From the NCBI GenBank assembly GCA_900079765.1, contig LT599017.1:1366278-1430277 (forward strand): a stretch of DNA of 64,000 nucleotides, read 5' to 3'. Below are positions 35,803-44,786 of the stretch, piece by piece. Numbering within the stretch: the first letter of the stretch is position 1; each line of letters opens with the position of its first letter. The notes below the pieces were generated by a model. The model saw only the letters and a program-made list of their open reading frames with translations. It was not told the DNA's origin and did not search any database. Position numbers and translations under genes: made by a program. The DNA is from an uncultured Eubacteriales bacterium (lineage in GTDB: Bacteria; Bacillota; Clostridia; Oscillospirales; Oscillospiraceae).

Positions 35803-36279
35803 ATGCAAAATTTTCTCGTAAACCCTATTGGGAAAATCAATGTCAAAGAAGAGGGGGTGTTTATTGAGCTTCAACCGAAGTACATTCCGGCCATGCAAGC
35901 ATTAGATGGGTTTAGCCATTTAAATGTTATTTGGTGGTTCAGTGACTTTGACAATGAAGAGATGAGGAAAGTTCTTGAAACACCGCAACCGTATAAAAAT
36001 GCTCCGGATGTTATGGGGATATTCGCCACAAGGTCGCCTGTTCGCCCAAATCCGATTGCTTTGACCGTGGTGCAGATCATTCGCATTGACTATGAAAAAG
36101 GTATGATTCAAATTCCCTTTATTGATGCGAACGACGCAACGCCAATACTTGATATAAAGCCATATACACCGAGCCTTGACAGAGTTGAGCTTCCCGATGT
36201 GCCGGAGTGGTGTAGTCATTGGCCGAGAAGTGTGGAACAATCAGGGAACTTCAATTGGGAAAATGAATTCAACTTTTAA
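35803..36279 (+). CDS. TrmO/TsaA-family tRNA methyltransferase-like protein
   Basis: A 158-residue TsaA-like beta-barrel protein. FLVNPIGKINVKEEGVFIEL, LDGFSHLNVIWWF and IFATRSPVRPNPIALTVVQI are the family hallmarks; TrmO members methylate t6A at tRNA position 37 using SAM. The C-terminal part LDIKPYTPSLD fits. The ATG at 35803 is chosen because GGAGGAA lies inside the longer reading from 35788. Its promoter is of the MerR-activated type, unusual for a tRNA-modifying gene, so it may have a different target. Confidence 0.82.
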   Translation: MQNFLVNPIGKINVKEEGVFIELQPKYIPAMQALDGFSHLNVIWWFSDFDNEEMRKVLETPQPYKNAPDVMGIFATRSPVRPNPIALTVVQIIRIDYEKGMIQIPFIDANDATPILDIKPYTPSLDRVELPDVPEWCSHWPRSVEQSGNFNWENEFNF

Positions 36280-36323
36280 TGTGTTAAGAACGTATTGCCA
36301 ACCGAACTAAATTCACTTTTGCG

Positions 36324-36362
36324 GGCCTTCCAATGGCAGTTTTGCGATTGGAAGGCCTTTTT
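36324..36362 (+). terminator. Rho-independent terminator after the TrmO-like gene
   Basis: Perfect 11-bp stem GGCCTTCCAAT / ATTGGAAGGCC with a 12-base loop, followed by TTTTT. Confidence 0.88.
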
Positions 36363-36456
36363 ATGCATGTGCGCAAGGGCCTTGCTTCATTAATCTATAT
36401 TTATATTATAGCACAGTTATATGATACCGCCAGAAAAAATGATGCTTAGAACCCTG

Positions 36457-36858
36457 CTATTCCATGTTTTGGTCACTATTTTCTATTGCAGCTTCCATGC
36501 TGCCGTTCTTTTGATTACTCAAAGCAATAACCTCCAAATACTTGTTAATAATTATTTTTAGAGGAGCTATATACTCTTCATCAAGGTTCTTTAGCTGCTC
36601 AAGAATAAGTGCAATATCGTTAAATTCACACTTTCCTACCAATATGGAATCGCTTGACACCCTTGTGACATCCCTGATTTTTTTAAGTGTAGCCACCGAA
36701 ATGCCGACGTTGCCTCTCTCCACATCAGATATATATTGGGCTGAAACATTAATTAATTCTGAAAAACGCTCTTGCGTATAGCCGATTTGTTCGCGCAGAG
36801 ATTTAATATTTTCACCGATCTGGATATTTAATTCCTTTTTTATTGGTTTGCGATTCAT
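36457..36858 (-). CDS. XRE-family transcriptional regulator
   Basis: A 133-residue protein with a helix-turn-helix at residues 14-65 (IGENIKSLREQIGYTQERFSELINVSAQYISDVERGNVGISVATLKKI) and a short helical C-terminus. It is AT-rich. The long palindrome just upstream (36872-36900) is its probable operator. Target genes are unknown; the GGDEF gene to the right lies 268 bases from its start. Confidence 0.88.
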   Translation of the reverse strand: MNRKPIKKELNIQIGENIKSLREQIGYTQERFSELINVSAQYISDVERGNVGISVATLKKIRDVTRVSSDSILVGKCEFNDIALILEQLKNLDEEYIAPLKIIINKYLEVIALSNQKNGSMEAAIENSDQNME

Positions 36859-36871
36859 TTTTTACTCCCCC

Positions 36872-36900
36872 TATCACACTTAGTTTAACTAAGTGTGATA
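36872..36900. promoter_or_regulatory. 29-bp palindromic operator, with a second half-site
   Basis: TATCACACTTAGTT and its complement around a single T, 14 bases upstream of the XRE start. The half-site AACTAAGTGT recurs at 36931-36940. Probable autoregulatory site. Confidence 0.7.
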
Positions 36901-37126
36901 GACTTATACACATAGTGATTAACTTATATTAACTAAGTGTATTACTTGAATAAGCAAATTGAATATGGTAAAATAATCAAAAATGGGGAGATCATAAAAT
37001 TTTGAGTCCGGATTAACTGCATCCCCTGGGCTAACACTAAGAAAAATCAGGAATTGCATAAGAAATCCAGAACATCTTTATTAGATAAAAAGGATGCTGA
37101 GTGAGCTGGGCAAGGAGGGCAGGTTT

Positions 37127-38017
37127 ATGTTTTGGCGAGAAAACGAGCAGTTCCGTATAAATATTTTGCGGCAAATTTCTCGGGAAATCCTTTTTGAATA
37201 TACTCCCAAAACAGATACCATGAGGTATCAGTATATACGGCCGGATGACTGCTCAGTAAATGTAACAATACAAGGCTACATACAAAATAAAGAGTATAAA
37301 AAAAGAATCCACCCCGAATCGCAGGAAAACTTTGAAAAATCCTTTTGCAATGTGCTCAGCAGAAGCATTCGGCTCGAACTGGAGATCCTTTTAAACCTTA
37401 ATGAAACTGGATACAGATGGTACCGTGTCATCTGTCAAAGCAAAGCGAATGCAAAGGGTAAAGTAATAAAAGTATTGGGCCGTTCCTTGGATATCCATAA
37501 AGTTGTTACAGAGCGTGACCTTGCGGTTAAAAAGGCGTCCACAGACATGATGACTGGTATCTATAATAAGTCCACGTTGTTTGAAAAGATTCAGGAACGC
37601 ATAGACCTAGATGGCGGCGCTCGATGCGCGATGCTGATGATAGATTTGGATGATTTTAAGAACATTAACGATGCTTTTGGGCATGTCGTTGGTGACAAAA
37701 CCATTCAGTTCGTTGCTATCCTGCTTCAACGCATATTTGATGCTGATGATCTGATTGGCCGGTTTGGCGGTGATGAGTTTATTGTTTTCATGCAGAACGT
37801 ATCAAAAGATATCGTGCAGAAGAAGGTTGAGCAGTTCAGACGAATTCTTGCAAATAACCAAGGGGATGATTTTACTCTGACCTGCAGCATTGGAATACTG
37901 TTTTTGGACGGGGTTGAAAACTCCGTGGATGCACTGTTTAGAAAAGTCGATGATGCCATGTACCAAAATAAGAAAAATGGAAAAGATGGGTATCATGTGT
38001 GGAGATCAGACGAGTAA
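37127..38017 (+). CDS. GGDEF-domain diguanylate cyclase with PAS-like sensor
   Basis: A 296-residue signalling protein. Residues ~10-130 form a PAS_3-like sensor (YRWYRVICQSKANAKGKVIKVLGRSLDIH). A C-terminal GGDEF domain follows (DMMTGIYNKSTLFEKI, MLMIDLDDFKNINDAFGHVVGD, RFGGDEFIVF). The catalytic GGDEF is intact, so c-di-GMP synthesis is expected. The position for the inhibitory RxxD site reads DADD, so product inhibition is probably missing. No membrane segment. The ATG at 37127 follows AAGGAGGG. Confidence 0.9.
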   Translation: MFWRENEQFRINILRQISREILFEYTPKTDTMRYQYIRPDDCSVNVTIQGYIQNKEYKKRIHPESQENFEKSFCNVLSRSIRLELEILLNLNETGYRWYRVICQSKANAKGKVIKVLGRSLDIHKVVTERDLAVKKASTDMMTGIYNKSTLFEKIQERIDLDGGARCAMLMIDLDDFKNINDAFGHVVGDKTIQFVAILLQRIFDADDLIGRFGGDEFIVFMQNVSKDIVQKKVEQFRRILANNQGDDFTLTCSIGILFLDGVENSVDALFRKVDDAMYQNKKNGKDGYHVWRSDE

Positions 38018-38044
38018 ATCTCTGATGTCACCATCAAAAAGAGG

Positions 38045-38076
38045 GGAGGCCCGCAACAGGCGTTGCGGGCCTCCTT
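38045..38076. terminator. Rho-independent terminator between converging genes
   Basis: Perfect 13-bp stem GGAGGCCCGCAAC with an AGGC loop and short T-run, between the GGDEF gene and the small minus-strand gene. Confidence 0.82.
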
Positions 38077-38108
38077 TGATATCCTGCCTGAACTGGCGGG
38101 GCACGGGA

Positions 38109-38315
38109 TTACTCAATTTTAATTCCCAGCTTATCAGCAACATCGTGTGCGGACAGCCCGGCCTCTTTTGCCTTAGACAGTACATCTCTCATAGACAGTG
38201 GATGCTCAAGCTTATATTTTTGGTTTTCAAGTGCTGTAAGTTCCGATTTCTTTTTTTCAATCTTAGTGTTGATTTCAGAGATGCGATCTTCAGCGGATCT
38301 TGTATTACGAGCCAT
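38109..38315 (-). CDS. 68-aa coiled-coil small protein
   Basis: A 68-residue protein with AAAGGAG 8 bases before the ATG. The first half is a charged coiled coil (DRISEINTKIEKKKSELTAL) and the end (SAHDVADKLGIKIE) looks like a small helix-turn-helix or H-NS-type tip. Similar small proteins occur on mobile elements of Clostridia. The family is not recognised and function is unknown. Confidence 0.6.
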   Translation of the reverse strand: MARNTRSAEDRISEINTKIEKKKSELTALENQKYKLEHPLSMRDVLSKAKEAGLSAHDVADKLGIKIE

Positions 38316-38433
38316 TAGACTCACTCCTTTCAAAGGTATTATAAGCATATATTAATTGGAATAAACTGTCAATCAAAAGATGCTGGTGGACGATAAAAGA
38401 TTTAATAATTTTTTCGGCACGCCTCTTATTACA

Positions 38434-38466
38434 GAAAGCTCTGTGCCGCCACAGCGTAGAGCTTTC
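38434..38466 (-). terminator. Possible terminator after kdpE
   Basis: On the minus strand GAAAGCTCT-ACG-CTGTG pairs with CACAG-AGCTTTC around a GCGG loop, 6 bases past the kdpE stop. Weak T-run. Confidence 0.5.
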
Positions 38467-38472
38467 AATAAA

Positions 38473-39189
38473 TTAGCTTGACTTCCCGTCGTCTCCCACC
38501 CGGAGCATTCGATAGCCGACTCCAATATGCGTTTGAATGTATTTTGGCTGGGCAGGATCCTTCTCAATTTTCTTGCGTAAGGTCGCCATAAAAACGCGCA
38601 GGGCGGGAATGTCACTGGAGTAATTGCCCCAAATCTCATGAATGATAAAGTTATGTGTTAAAACCTTTCCTGTGTTCTTAGCCAGCAAGCAAAGCAGCCT
38701 ATATTCCATAGGCGTCAGGTGCACTTCCTCATCGTCCAGCCAGACACAGCCTGCGGCATAATCGATTTTCAAGTTCCCGTTTACAAATATGGTCGCGTCC
38801 TTTTGCAGTTTCTCGCTGTCATAGCGGACCCGACGCAGGCTGACGCGGAGCCGCGCTAAGAGCTCATCCACGCTGAACGGTTTTGTCAGATAATCGTCCG
38901 CACCGGCGTCAAGCGCACCGATCTTGTCTCGATCCTCACTGCGCGCACTCACCACTATAATGGGCATGTTCGACCATGCGCGAACTTTTTTTATGATATC
39001 CACTCCGTCCATGTCCGGAAGGCCTAAATCTAAGATCATGATGTCCGGCTGCCTGGAGACAGCCTCGAGAATGGAGCCTTCGCCAGTTCCGGCTGTATGA
39101 TACTGATAATTTTGCGTTTCTAAAGTGGTGGTAATCAGCTTTTGAACGGCCTTATCGTCCTCCACAACCAAAATCAAAGGTTTATTCAT
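38473..39189 (-). CDS. kdpE: KdpE response regulator
   Basis: A 238-residue OmpR-type regulator. The receiver domain has DD (VVEDDKAV), the phosphorylated Asp in ILDLGLPDMDG and Lys in LTKPFSVDELLARLRV. The C-terminal winged helix has HLTPMEYRLLCLLAKN and RVFMATLRKKIE. It activates kdp genes under potassium limitation. The ATG at 39189 has AGGAGG 9 bases upstream and overlaps the kdpD stop by 8 bases. Likely binding sites are the repeats at 41965-41981 and 45107-45123. Confidence 0.93.
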   Translation of the reverse strand: MNKPLILVVEDDKAVQKLITTTLETQNYQYHTAGTGEGSILEAVSRQPDIMILDLGLPDMDGVDIIKKVRAWSNMPIIVVSARSEDRDKIGALDAGADDYLTKPFSVDELLARLRVSLRRVRYDSEKLQKDATIFVNGNLKIDYAAGCVWLDDEEVHLTPMEYRLLCLLAKNTGKVLTHNFIIHEIWGNYSSDIPALRVFMATLRKKIEKDPAQPKYIQTHIGVGYRMLRVGDDGKSS

Positions 39190-41878
39190 GAACATTCACC
39201 TCCTCGGCCCGCAATGTGAATCCGAATACCGTCCCCCGTGGGACATTGTCCCTTACATAGAGGGTGCCCCCATGCGCGTTAATAATCGATTTGCACAGCG
39301 GCAGCCCCAAACCAAGTCCACGGCGGCTGTCCGTGCTGACGATTTCGCCGGTATAGAACATGTCAAACAGTTTTTCCTTTGCCTTATCTGAAATGCCGGA
39401 ACCGTTGTCGGCTATTTCAACGCAAACAAGCGCCCCGTTCCTTTTCGCCGAAATGGTAATGCGCGAGTCCTGCTGCGTGTATTTAATCGCATTATCGACA
39501 ATGTTGATGATGACTTGAACAATCAGGCGGGAATCCATTCTGGCCATCAAGAACTCATCTTCAAGAACGGTTTCAATCGTATGCTCTGCGCTCCTTCGGT
39601 TAATATGAAGCAGCGCCTCCGCGATCACCTCGTCCAAAAGCTCGGGCTGCAAATTCAAATTCATCGTGCCGTTATCGATCCGTGTAATGGAAAGCAGATT
39701 CTCTACCAGATTGATCAGCCACATGGAGTCATCATATATGTCCGTATAGAGCGTCTGCTTCTGGTCCTCGCTTAAAACCTGAGAATTGCCCATTAGAATG
39801 CCTGCATTCCCGGAAATGCTGGTGAGCGGCGTTCTTAAATCGTGGGAAATGGCGCGGAGGAGATTGGCACGGAGCTGTTCCTGCTGCATCTGTATAGAGA
39901 TTTGCTTTTGCGTTTCGTTAAGCCATTCTTTTTCCAGCGCAAGCGCGCATTCTCCCAGCATTGCGATTACAAGGCTCTTTTCAAACGCCTCCAACGGTAT
40001 CTGCTTATCCATAACGATTCCCGCAACAGCAAATACCTGATCCCTTCCGCGTACCGCAAGATACAGGCATTTTGAGGCCGATAGCGTATTTGTCGTAGCC
40101 CCGGCCCGCTTATTGTTTTTGAATACCCACTCGGCCACTGCATGTTCATCCGGCCCGGTGTAGCTCTGCGGCTCTTCCGCGTCTTCTTTCGCAAACACGA
40201 CTGGCTCGGACAGCATGTTTTGTTCTCCGGGATAAAAAATAACGGTTCTGTCAAGAAGCTTGACCATCTGCCGCGCCGTTTCGCTTAAAATTTCTGATTG
40301 ATCGTTTGCCTGCTGCAGTTTCCGGCTCGTTTCCAATAGCACTTCCGTCCGATAGGCCCTTTGCGCGGCCTGATGGGCTTGCTCCTTCACCCGCTTTGTC
40401 AGCGTGCTGGTGATGAGCGCAGCGGCCAGCATGACGATAAAAGTAACCGGGTATCCGGGAAGGGTTGCCTCTAAAGAAAAACGGGGCTCCGTAAAAATAA
40501 AGTTGAACACCAGCACACTCAAGACAGAAGATACCGCGCTATATATCCTGCCTCTTGTTATCATGGCGTTCAGCAGCACGCCCAGGATGTATGCCGTGAT
40601 AATGTTGGCTTCACTTAAACCAAGGGAACGAAACCATAATCCAACCAGTGTGCAAGCAGTTAAAATGCCTATAGTTTTTAAGGAGTCAGCCAGCGAAAGC
40701 TTCGCTGGTTTTGATAATCTGGATAAGCTTAAATGAAAAGAGGATTGCGTATCCGGGATGATATAAATATCAATGTTAGGCGCGAGAACGGATAGCCGAT
40801 CCACAAAGCTGGTCTTTGAAGGCCATCTTCTCATGTGGCTGGAGCGCCCAATTACAATTTTTGAAACGCGGCTCACCTTGGCATATTCCGCTATTTGACC
40901 GGGAACATCCTCTCCATATACGGTGGCAATCTGCGCTCCAAGCTGCTCGGCAAGCCTTAAATGCTCTCTCAGCTGCGTTCTGTTTTTGGCTTCCAACTCC
41001 GGTGTCTCAGGCGTTTCCACAAAAAGCGCTGTGAACGCACCATGGAACGCGTCGGCCATTCTCGCGGCTGTGCGAATCACCTTAGCGTTAGAGGGCGCTG
41101 ATGAAAGGCACACTAAAATATGCTCATTGGAATAAGAACCGTTGTTTTTTGATTGCTCGTAGTTTTGCGACGCAATGCGGTTAACCTGATCCGCTGTGCG
41201 GCGAAGTGCGATTTCGCGAAGGGCAATCAGCTTTTCTTTTGTGAAAAAATTAGAAAGCGCCCGATGTGCCTGCTCTTCCCGATAGATTTTTCCCTTATTA
41301 AGGCGTTCGATCAACTCATCCGGTTCAATATCGACGACCTCAATTTGATTTGCGCTGTCAAATACGCTGTCCGGGATCCGCTCTCGCACGGTAATGCCTG
41401 TAATAGAAGCCACCACGTCGTTGAGGCTTTCAATATGCTGTACGTTGATGGTGGTATATACATCGATCCCCGCATGCAGCAGTTCTTCCACATCTTGATA
41501 CCGTTTTGCGTGGCGGCAGCCTTCGGCATTTGTATGGGCCAGCTCGTCCACCAAAATCAGCTCAGGCTTTCTGCGAAGCGCCCCGTCCAGATCAAACTCC
41601 CTTAGCTTAATATCCTTATAGGTTATCTCCAGAAAGGGCAGGGTTTCCAGCCCTTCTAAGAGGGCTGCCGTTTCCGGTCGAGCATGAGGCTCGACGTATC
41701 CCGCAACTACATCAACGCCGTTTTTTTGCAGCTCGTGGGCGTCTTTCAGCATAGCGGAAGTCTTTCCGACACCGGCGGCATAGCCAAAGTAAATTTTCAA
41801 CAGCCCGCGCTTTTTTCCATCTGGCATAGCAGAAGGCTGCTCAGGAGCAGTGCCAATGCCGTTTTTGTTGCCCGCCAT
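39182..41878 (-). CDS. kdpD: KdpD sensor histidine kinase
   Basis: A full-length 898-residue potassium/turgor sensor. The N-terminal KdpD domain has the Walker A-like AAGVGKT (34-40) and VDELAHTN (110-117). A universal-stress domain follows (ILVCLSSAPSN, about 253-380, with IVIGRSSHMRRW), then four membrane helices (about 400-490), a GAF-like region, HisKA with His679 in ISHDLRTPLTS, and the ATPase domain (IVDNAIKYT, DNGSGI, GLGLGLPLCKSI). It phosphorylates KdpE. AAAGGAG lies 8 bases upstream. Confidence 0.96.
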   Translation of the reverse strand: MAGNKNGIGTAPEQPSAMPDGKKRGLLKIYFGYAAGVGKTSAMLKDAHELQKNGVDVVAGYVEPHARPETAALLEGLETLPFLEITYKDIKLREFDLDGALRRKPELILVDELAHTNAEGCRHAKRYQDVEELLHAGIDVYTTINVQHIESLNDVVASITGITVRERIPDSVFDSANQIEVVDIEPDELIERLNKGKIYREEQAHRALSNFFTKEKLIALREIALRRTADQVNRIASQNYEQSKNNGSYSNEHILVCLSSAPSNAKVIRTAARMADAFHGAFTALFVETPETPELEAKNRTQLREHLRLAEQLGAQIATVYGEDVPGQIAEYAKVSRVSKIVIGRSSHMRRWPSKTSFVDRLSVLAPNIDIYIIPDTQSSFHLSLSRLSKPAKLSLADSLKTIGILTACTLVGLWFRSLGLSEANIITAYILGVLLNAMITRGRIYSAVSSVLSVLVFNFIFTEPRFSLEATLPGYPVTFIVMLAAALITSTLTKRVKEQAHQAAQRAYRTEVLLETSRKLQQANDQSEILSETARQMVKLLDRTVIFYPGEQNMLSEPVVFAKEDAEEPQSYTGPDEHAVAEWVFKNNKRAGATTNTLSASKCLYLAVRGRDQVFAVAGIVMDKQIPLEAFEKSLVIAMLGECALALEKEWLNETQKQISIQMQQEQLRANLLRAISHDLRTPLTSISGNAGILMGNSQVLSEDQKQTLYTDIYDDSMWLINLVENLLSITRIDNGTMNLNLQPELLDEVIAEALLHINRRSAEHTIETVLEDEFLMARMDSRLIVQVIINIVDNAIKYTQQDSRITISAKRNGALVCVEIADNGSGISDKAKEKLFDMFYTGEIVSTDSRRGLGLGLPLCKSIINAHGGTLYVRDNVPRGTVFGFTLRAEEVNVHE

Positions 41879-41964
41879 CTTTACTTCTCCTTTCTCCGCT
41901 AAAATGCTGTTTTTGCAAGTATATCACGCAGAGGATTACCATCGTATTATGGATTTTCGCCTCA

Positions 41965-41981
41965 CATTAAGATCGCATAAA
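41965..41981 (-). promoter_or_regulatory. KdpE-like tandem box upstream of kdpD
   Basis: Reading the minus strand: TTTATG, five bases, TTAATG, an 11-base direct-repeat period, 87 bases upstream of kdpD. The 11-mer ATCTTAATGTG is shared with the structural-gene box at 45107-45123. Confidence 0.6.
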
Positions 41982-42035
41982 GATGGCGTTACTGTAGTAT
42001 TTCCCAAGGAAATTTTACTTAGAAACGTTGTTCAT

Positions 42036-43610
42036 TTATCCCCTCAGCTTAAAAGTTTTGGGCGCCAGGCGATAAGCCAGAACCAGCCCAATTATGACAT
42101 ACAGGGCGCAGAATATCGTAACGCCGACCCCGAATGCCAGAGTGGATGCCACTTTTCCTGCCGAAAAAAAGCAGATGTAATAAGTGACCATATCCAAAAT
42201 CATATAGACGGGATTTTTTGTTTCCATTTTAGCGTTATATGGCTGCAGCAGATAGTAGAGCACCAGTGTATGCACGGAAAAAAACACGGACATCACCGGA
42301 ATAGAAATTATAAAGATCAAATAGTTCATGGGATTCGCAGTTCCGCCTGAAACATAAAGCAGCAGCGGAAGGCCCAGAGCCATTACCGACGCAGGCAGCA
42401 GGTTGATAACTGACACATATTTCAGCCGCTCGGTGAACAGGGATAAAATTGCCTTTGGCTGCCGGTATACTCGATAGGTCAGCATGCTGTGGTCACAGTT
42501 TATAAACATCGCCTCAGTGATTGCTCTGCCGCGGTTAACAAAGTACATGATGAGCAGGGAATACGGAAGATAGCTCAGCAGCAGCGTATTGATTATCGGC
42601 ATGATACCCGGCAAGTAAAAACAGGCCAGTATCGCCGCGGCCACGAAGCCCGCTAAAACCAGCGCGATTTTCTTGGCTGCTCTGGTCAGCAGTTTGGAAT
42701 GGCGCTTCATGAAAAGCTCATTGAAATAGGCATAGCCCGATTTGTTGCTGGTCTGGCTCAGATCAGCTTCAATTTTTTTGTGGTATGCCTTCTGTTTCAC
42801 CTGCGCGGAGCTGACGGTATTCATCACCAAATTGTTGGAGGTCAGCAGCGTCCGGTATACGGTTCGATACTTTTTAAACTGCCAGACATAGGAGAAACAA
42901 AGCGCACCCGCGGCAATCGTGACCCCGCAAAGTACAAGGAACAGCGTTTGATTCATGGTATACCCGAGGAAAGGCGGCAGATAGGCCGCAACCATCAGCA
43001 GAGCTGTTCCTGACCATACAATTACGGACGGCAGGTTTTCATTGCGCACTTTTTCGCCGTCACGGCAGTCATAAAGCGTAATTGCCGCTATGATCAGCTT
43101 GACCCCGCAGACAAAGAACGGCATAACCAGGCACACAACCGTTTCTACTCCCATCGCCCTGCCGAGCAACAGGGTGAAGGGCAGAAAGCCGACCGCCATC
43201 TTCAGCAGAAAATACAGGTAATTGGACAGGGTATATTCCCACGCGTCCATGCGCATCAGGAACATGGCATAATACTTGTCCTTCGTCGGGTTGAAGACAT
43301 GTGTGTTTGTAAGTCCGCCTGCAAGGGAGAGAAAAAAGAAAACATGTACAAAGGCATCCGGTGAGGCGGCGTCCATCAGTTCTAAAGCTCCAACCACCAT
43401 AAGAAGCAGATAGAGAATCTTTCCCAGGAACACCGATCCGATTTCGATAAGGATGCTTATGATGTTGGCAATGGCTTTCAAGCCGGGATTTGCGTACAGC
43501 GTGCTTGGCAGCAGCTTGTTCACCAGTGGGATGGATTTAAGCGCATAGATGATGCTGTTGGTTTTATACGTACTGCGCAGCCGGAAGGAGGTAACGAAGG
43601 TATTAATCAT
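42036..43610 (-). CDS. ABC transporter permease (large, multi-helix)
   Basis: A 524-residue integral membrane protein with about ten hydrophobic segments and a hydrophilic middle (QVKQKAYHKKIEADLSQ). Its start overlaps the stop of the preceding ATPase gene by 8 bases, which fixes its role as the permease. The family is not recognised more closely; it resembles permeases of peptide or antibiotic export systems in Firmicutes. It belongs to the leftward XRE/membrane/ATPase/permease cassette, not to Kdp itself, since kdpD has its own promoter box. Confidence 0.8.
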   Translation of the reverse strand: MINTFVTSFRLRSTYKTNSIIYALKSIPLVNKLLPSTLYANPGLKAIANIISILIEIGSVFLGKILYLLLMVVGALELMDAASPDAFVHVFFFLSLAGGLTNTHVFNPTKDKYYAMFLMRMDAWEYTLSNYLYFLLKMAVGFLPFTLLLGRAMGVETVVCLVMPFFVCGVKLIIAAITLYDCRDGEKVRNENLPSVIVWSGTALLMVAAYLPPFLGYTMNQTLFLVLCGVTIAAGALCFSYVWQFKKYRTVYRTLLTSNNLVMNTVSSAQVKQKAYHKKIEADLSQTSNKSGYAYFNELFMKRHSKLLTRAAKKIALVLAGFVAAAILACFYLPGIMPIINTLLLSYLPYSLLIMYFVNRGRAITEAMFINCDHSMLTYRVYRQPKAILSLFTERLKYVSVINLLPASVMALGLPLLLYVSGGTANPMNYLIFIISIPVMSVFFSVHTLVLYYLLQPYNAKMETKNPVYMILDMVTYYICFFSAGKVASTLAFGVGVTIFCALYVIIGLVLAYRLAPKTFKLRG

Positions 43611-44310
43611 GCTCGTCACCCCGCAGGGCTGCGATAATTTTATCCTTAAATGCGGCATTGTCGAGGTTTTCCTTTCGGATCTCCTCCAGTACTCCCTCGT
43701 TCAGAATGACGATTTCATCGCACAGATCCAGCGCTAGCTCCATGATATGCGTGGAGAAAATGATGATATGCTCCCGTTTCAGCTGACGAAGCAACTGCTT
43801 CATCTCGTCCGCGACTACAACGTCGAACGAGGTCAGCGGTTCGTCCAGCAACAAAATACTGGGATCGGCAATAAAGTTAACCAGCATCTGCATTTTATTT
43901 TTCATGCCGTGGGAGTAGTCCTTGAGCAGCTTATCCCTGTCTTCGGGATCTATCTGCATGAAATCAAAGTATTCATCAATCGAGCGGATATTTTTGATTC
44001 GGTTCCGGTTGATATCGATAAAGAATTTTAGAAACTCCCGGCCGGTCAGAAATTCCGGCACCACAGGAGTAGAGAGAACGTAGCCGATATCCTCGGACAC
44101 GATGGGCCGGAGAGTCCCGCTTTCCTCAACCTCAAAGCTGCCGCCGTCAACCCGGATATCTTCGTTGATGCAGTTAAAAAGCGTAGTCTTTCCCGCGCCA
44201 TTGCGGCCCAGCAGACCATAGATATTCCCCTTTTCAAAGGTAAAAGACGCGCCCTTCAGCACCTCTTTTTTATCAAATTGTTTCCGGATATCACGGAGAA
44301 TCAGTTTCAT
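43603..44310 (-). CDS. ABC transporter ATP-binding protein
   Basis: A 235-residue ATPase: Walker A GLLGRNGAGKTTLF, Q-loop replaced by a variant near SEDIGYVLS, signature DYSHGMKNKMQML (SHGMK in place of LSGGQ) and Walker B SILLLDEPLTSFD. The weak signature is typical of small exporter ATPases such as those for lantibiotics. The ATG at 44310 is preferred because the protein then begins MKLILRDIRKQFDKKEVL; GGAG lies 9 bases upstream. Pairs with the downstream permease. Confidence 0.9.
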   Translation of the reverse strand: MKLILRDIRKQFDKKEVLKGASFTFEKGNIYGLLGRNGAGKTTLFNCINEDIRVDGGSFEVEESGTLRPIVSEDIGYVLSTPVVPEFLTGREFLKFFIDINRNRIKNIRSIDEYFDFMQIDPEDRDKLLKDYSHGMKNKMQMLVNFIADPSILLLDEPLTSFDVVVADEMKQLLRQLKREHIIIFSTHIMELALDLCDEIVILNEGVLEEIRKENLDNAAFKDKIIAALRGDEHD

Positions 44311-44369
44311 GGGTTCACACTCCATAGTTACATATAAATTTTCATACCTGATGCGCGATGAGGAATAAA

Positions 44370-44786
44370 TCACATTTCCTTCTGATATTTGGCCATTAGA
44401 TAAATGCCAAGCACGTTATAGGCTAAGAAGACGGCGATAACGGCAAATGTGGCCCACAACGGCGCGGAGATGATAATCGTGACATAGGCTATGCCCATAA
44501 TCAACCACTGCGTAATGTCCCCGGCTCTCGCCTTGGCACGGTGGCGAATCATTGTATTGCGCTCGTCGCTGTATTCAATTTTCGCCTGTTTCTCAAGCAC
44601 AGGATTTTTATGCTCCATACGGATCATCAGCAGATTGGATACGCTTGCGCCCAAAAGCCCCGCGCCAATGCCAATGAGTACTCCGGATACAGATTTAAGC
44701 GCTTCACCCTGAAATAAAAAGCTAGCCGCCATACAGCATATACCTACGATTAACATTGCAATATAAGTAGATTGTTTTCTTCTCAC
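44370..44786 (-). CDS. 138-aa membrane protein of an XRE-linked cassette
   Basis: A 138-residue protein with four predicted membrane segments in two pairs (residues ~8-55 and ~92-132) separated by a charged loop, EYSDERNTMIRHRAKARAG. The DERN...R..KA loop is typical of small DUF2178-like membrane proteins cotranscribed with tiny XRE regulators. Its start overlaps the XRE stop (ATGA). Function unknown. Confidence 0.75.
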   Translation of the reverse strand: MRRKQSTYIAMLIVGICCMAASFLFQGEALKSVSGVLIGIGAGLLGASVSNLLMIRMEHKNPVLEKQAKIEYSDERNTMIRHRAKARAGDITQWLIMGIAYVTIIISAPLWATFAVIAVFLAYNVLGIYLMAKYQKEM

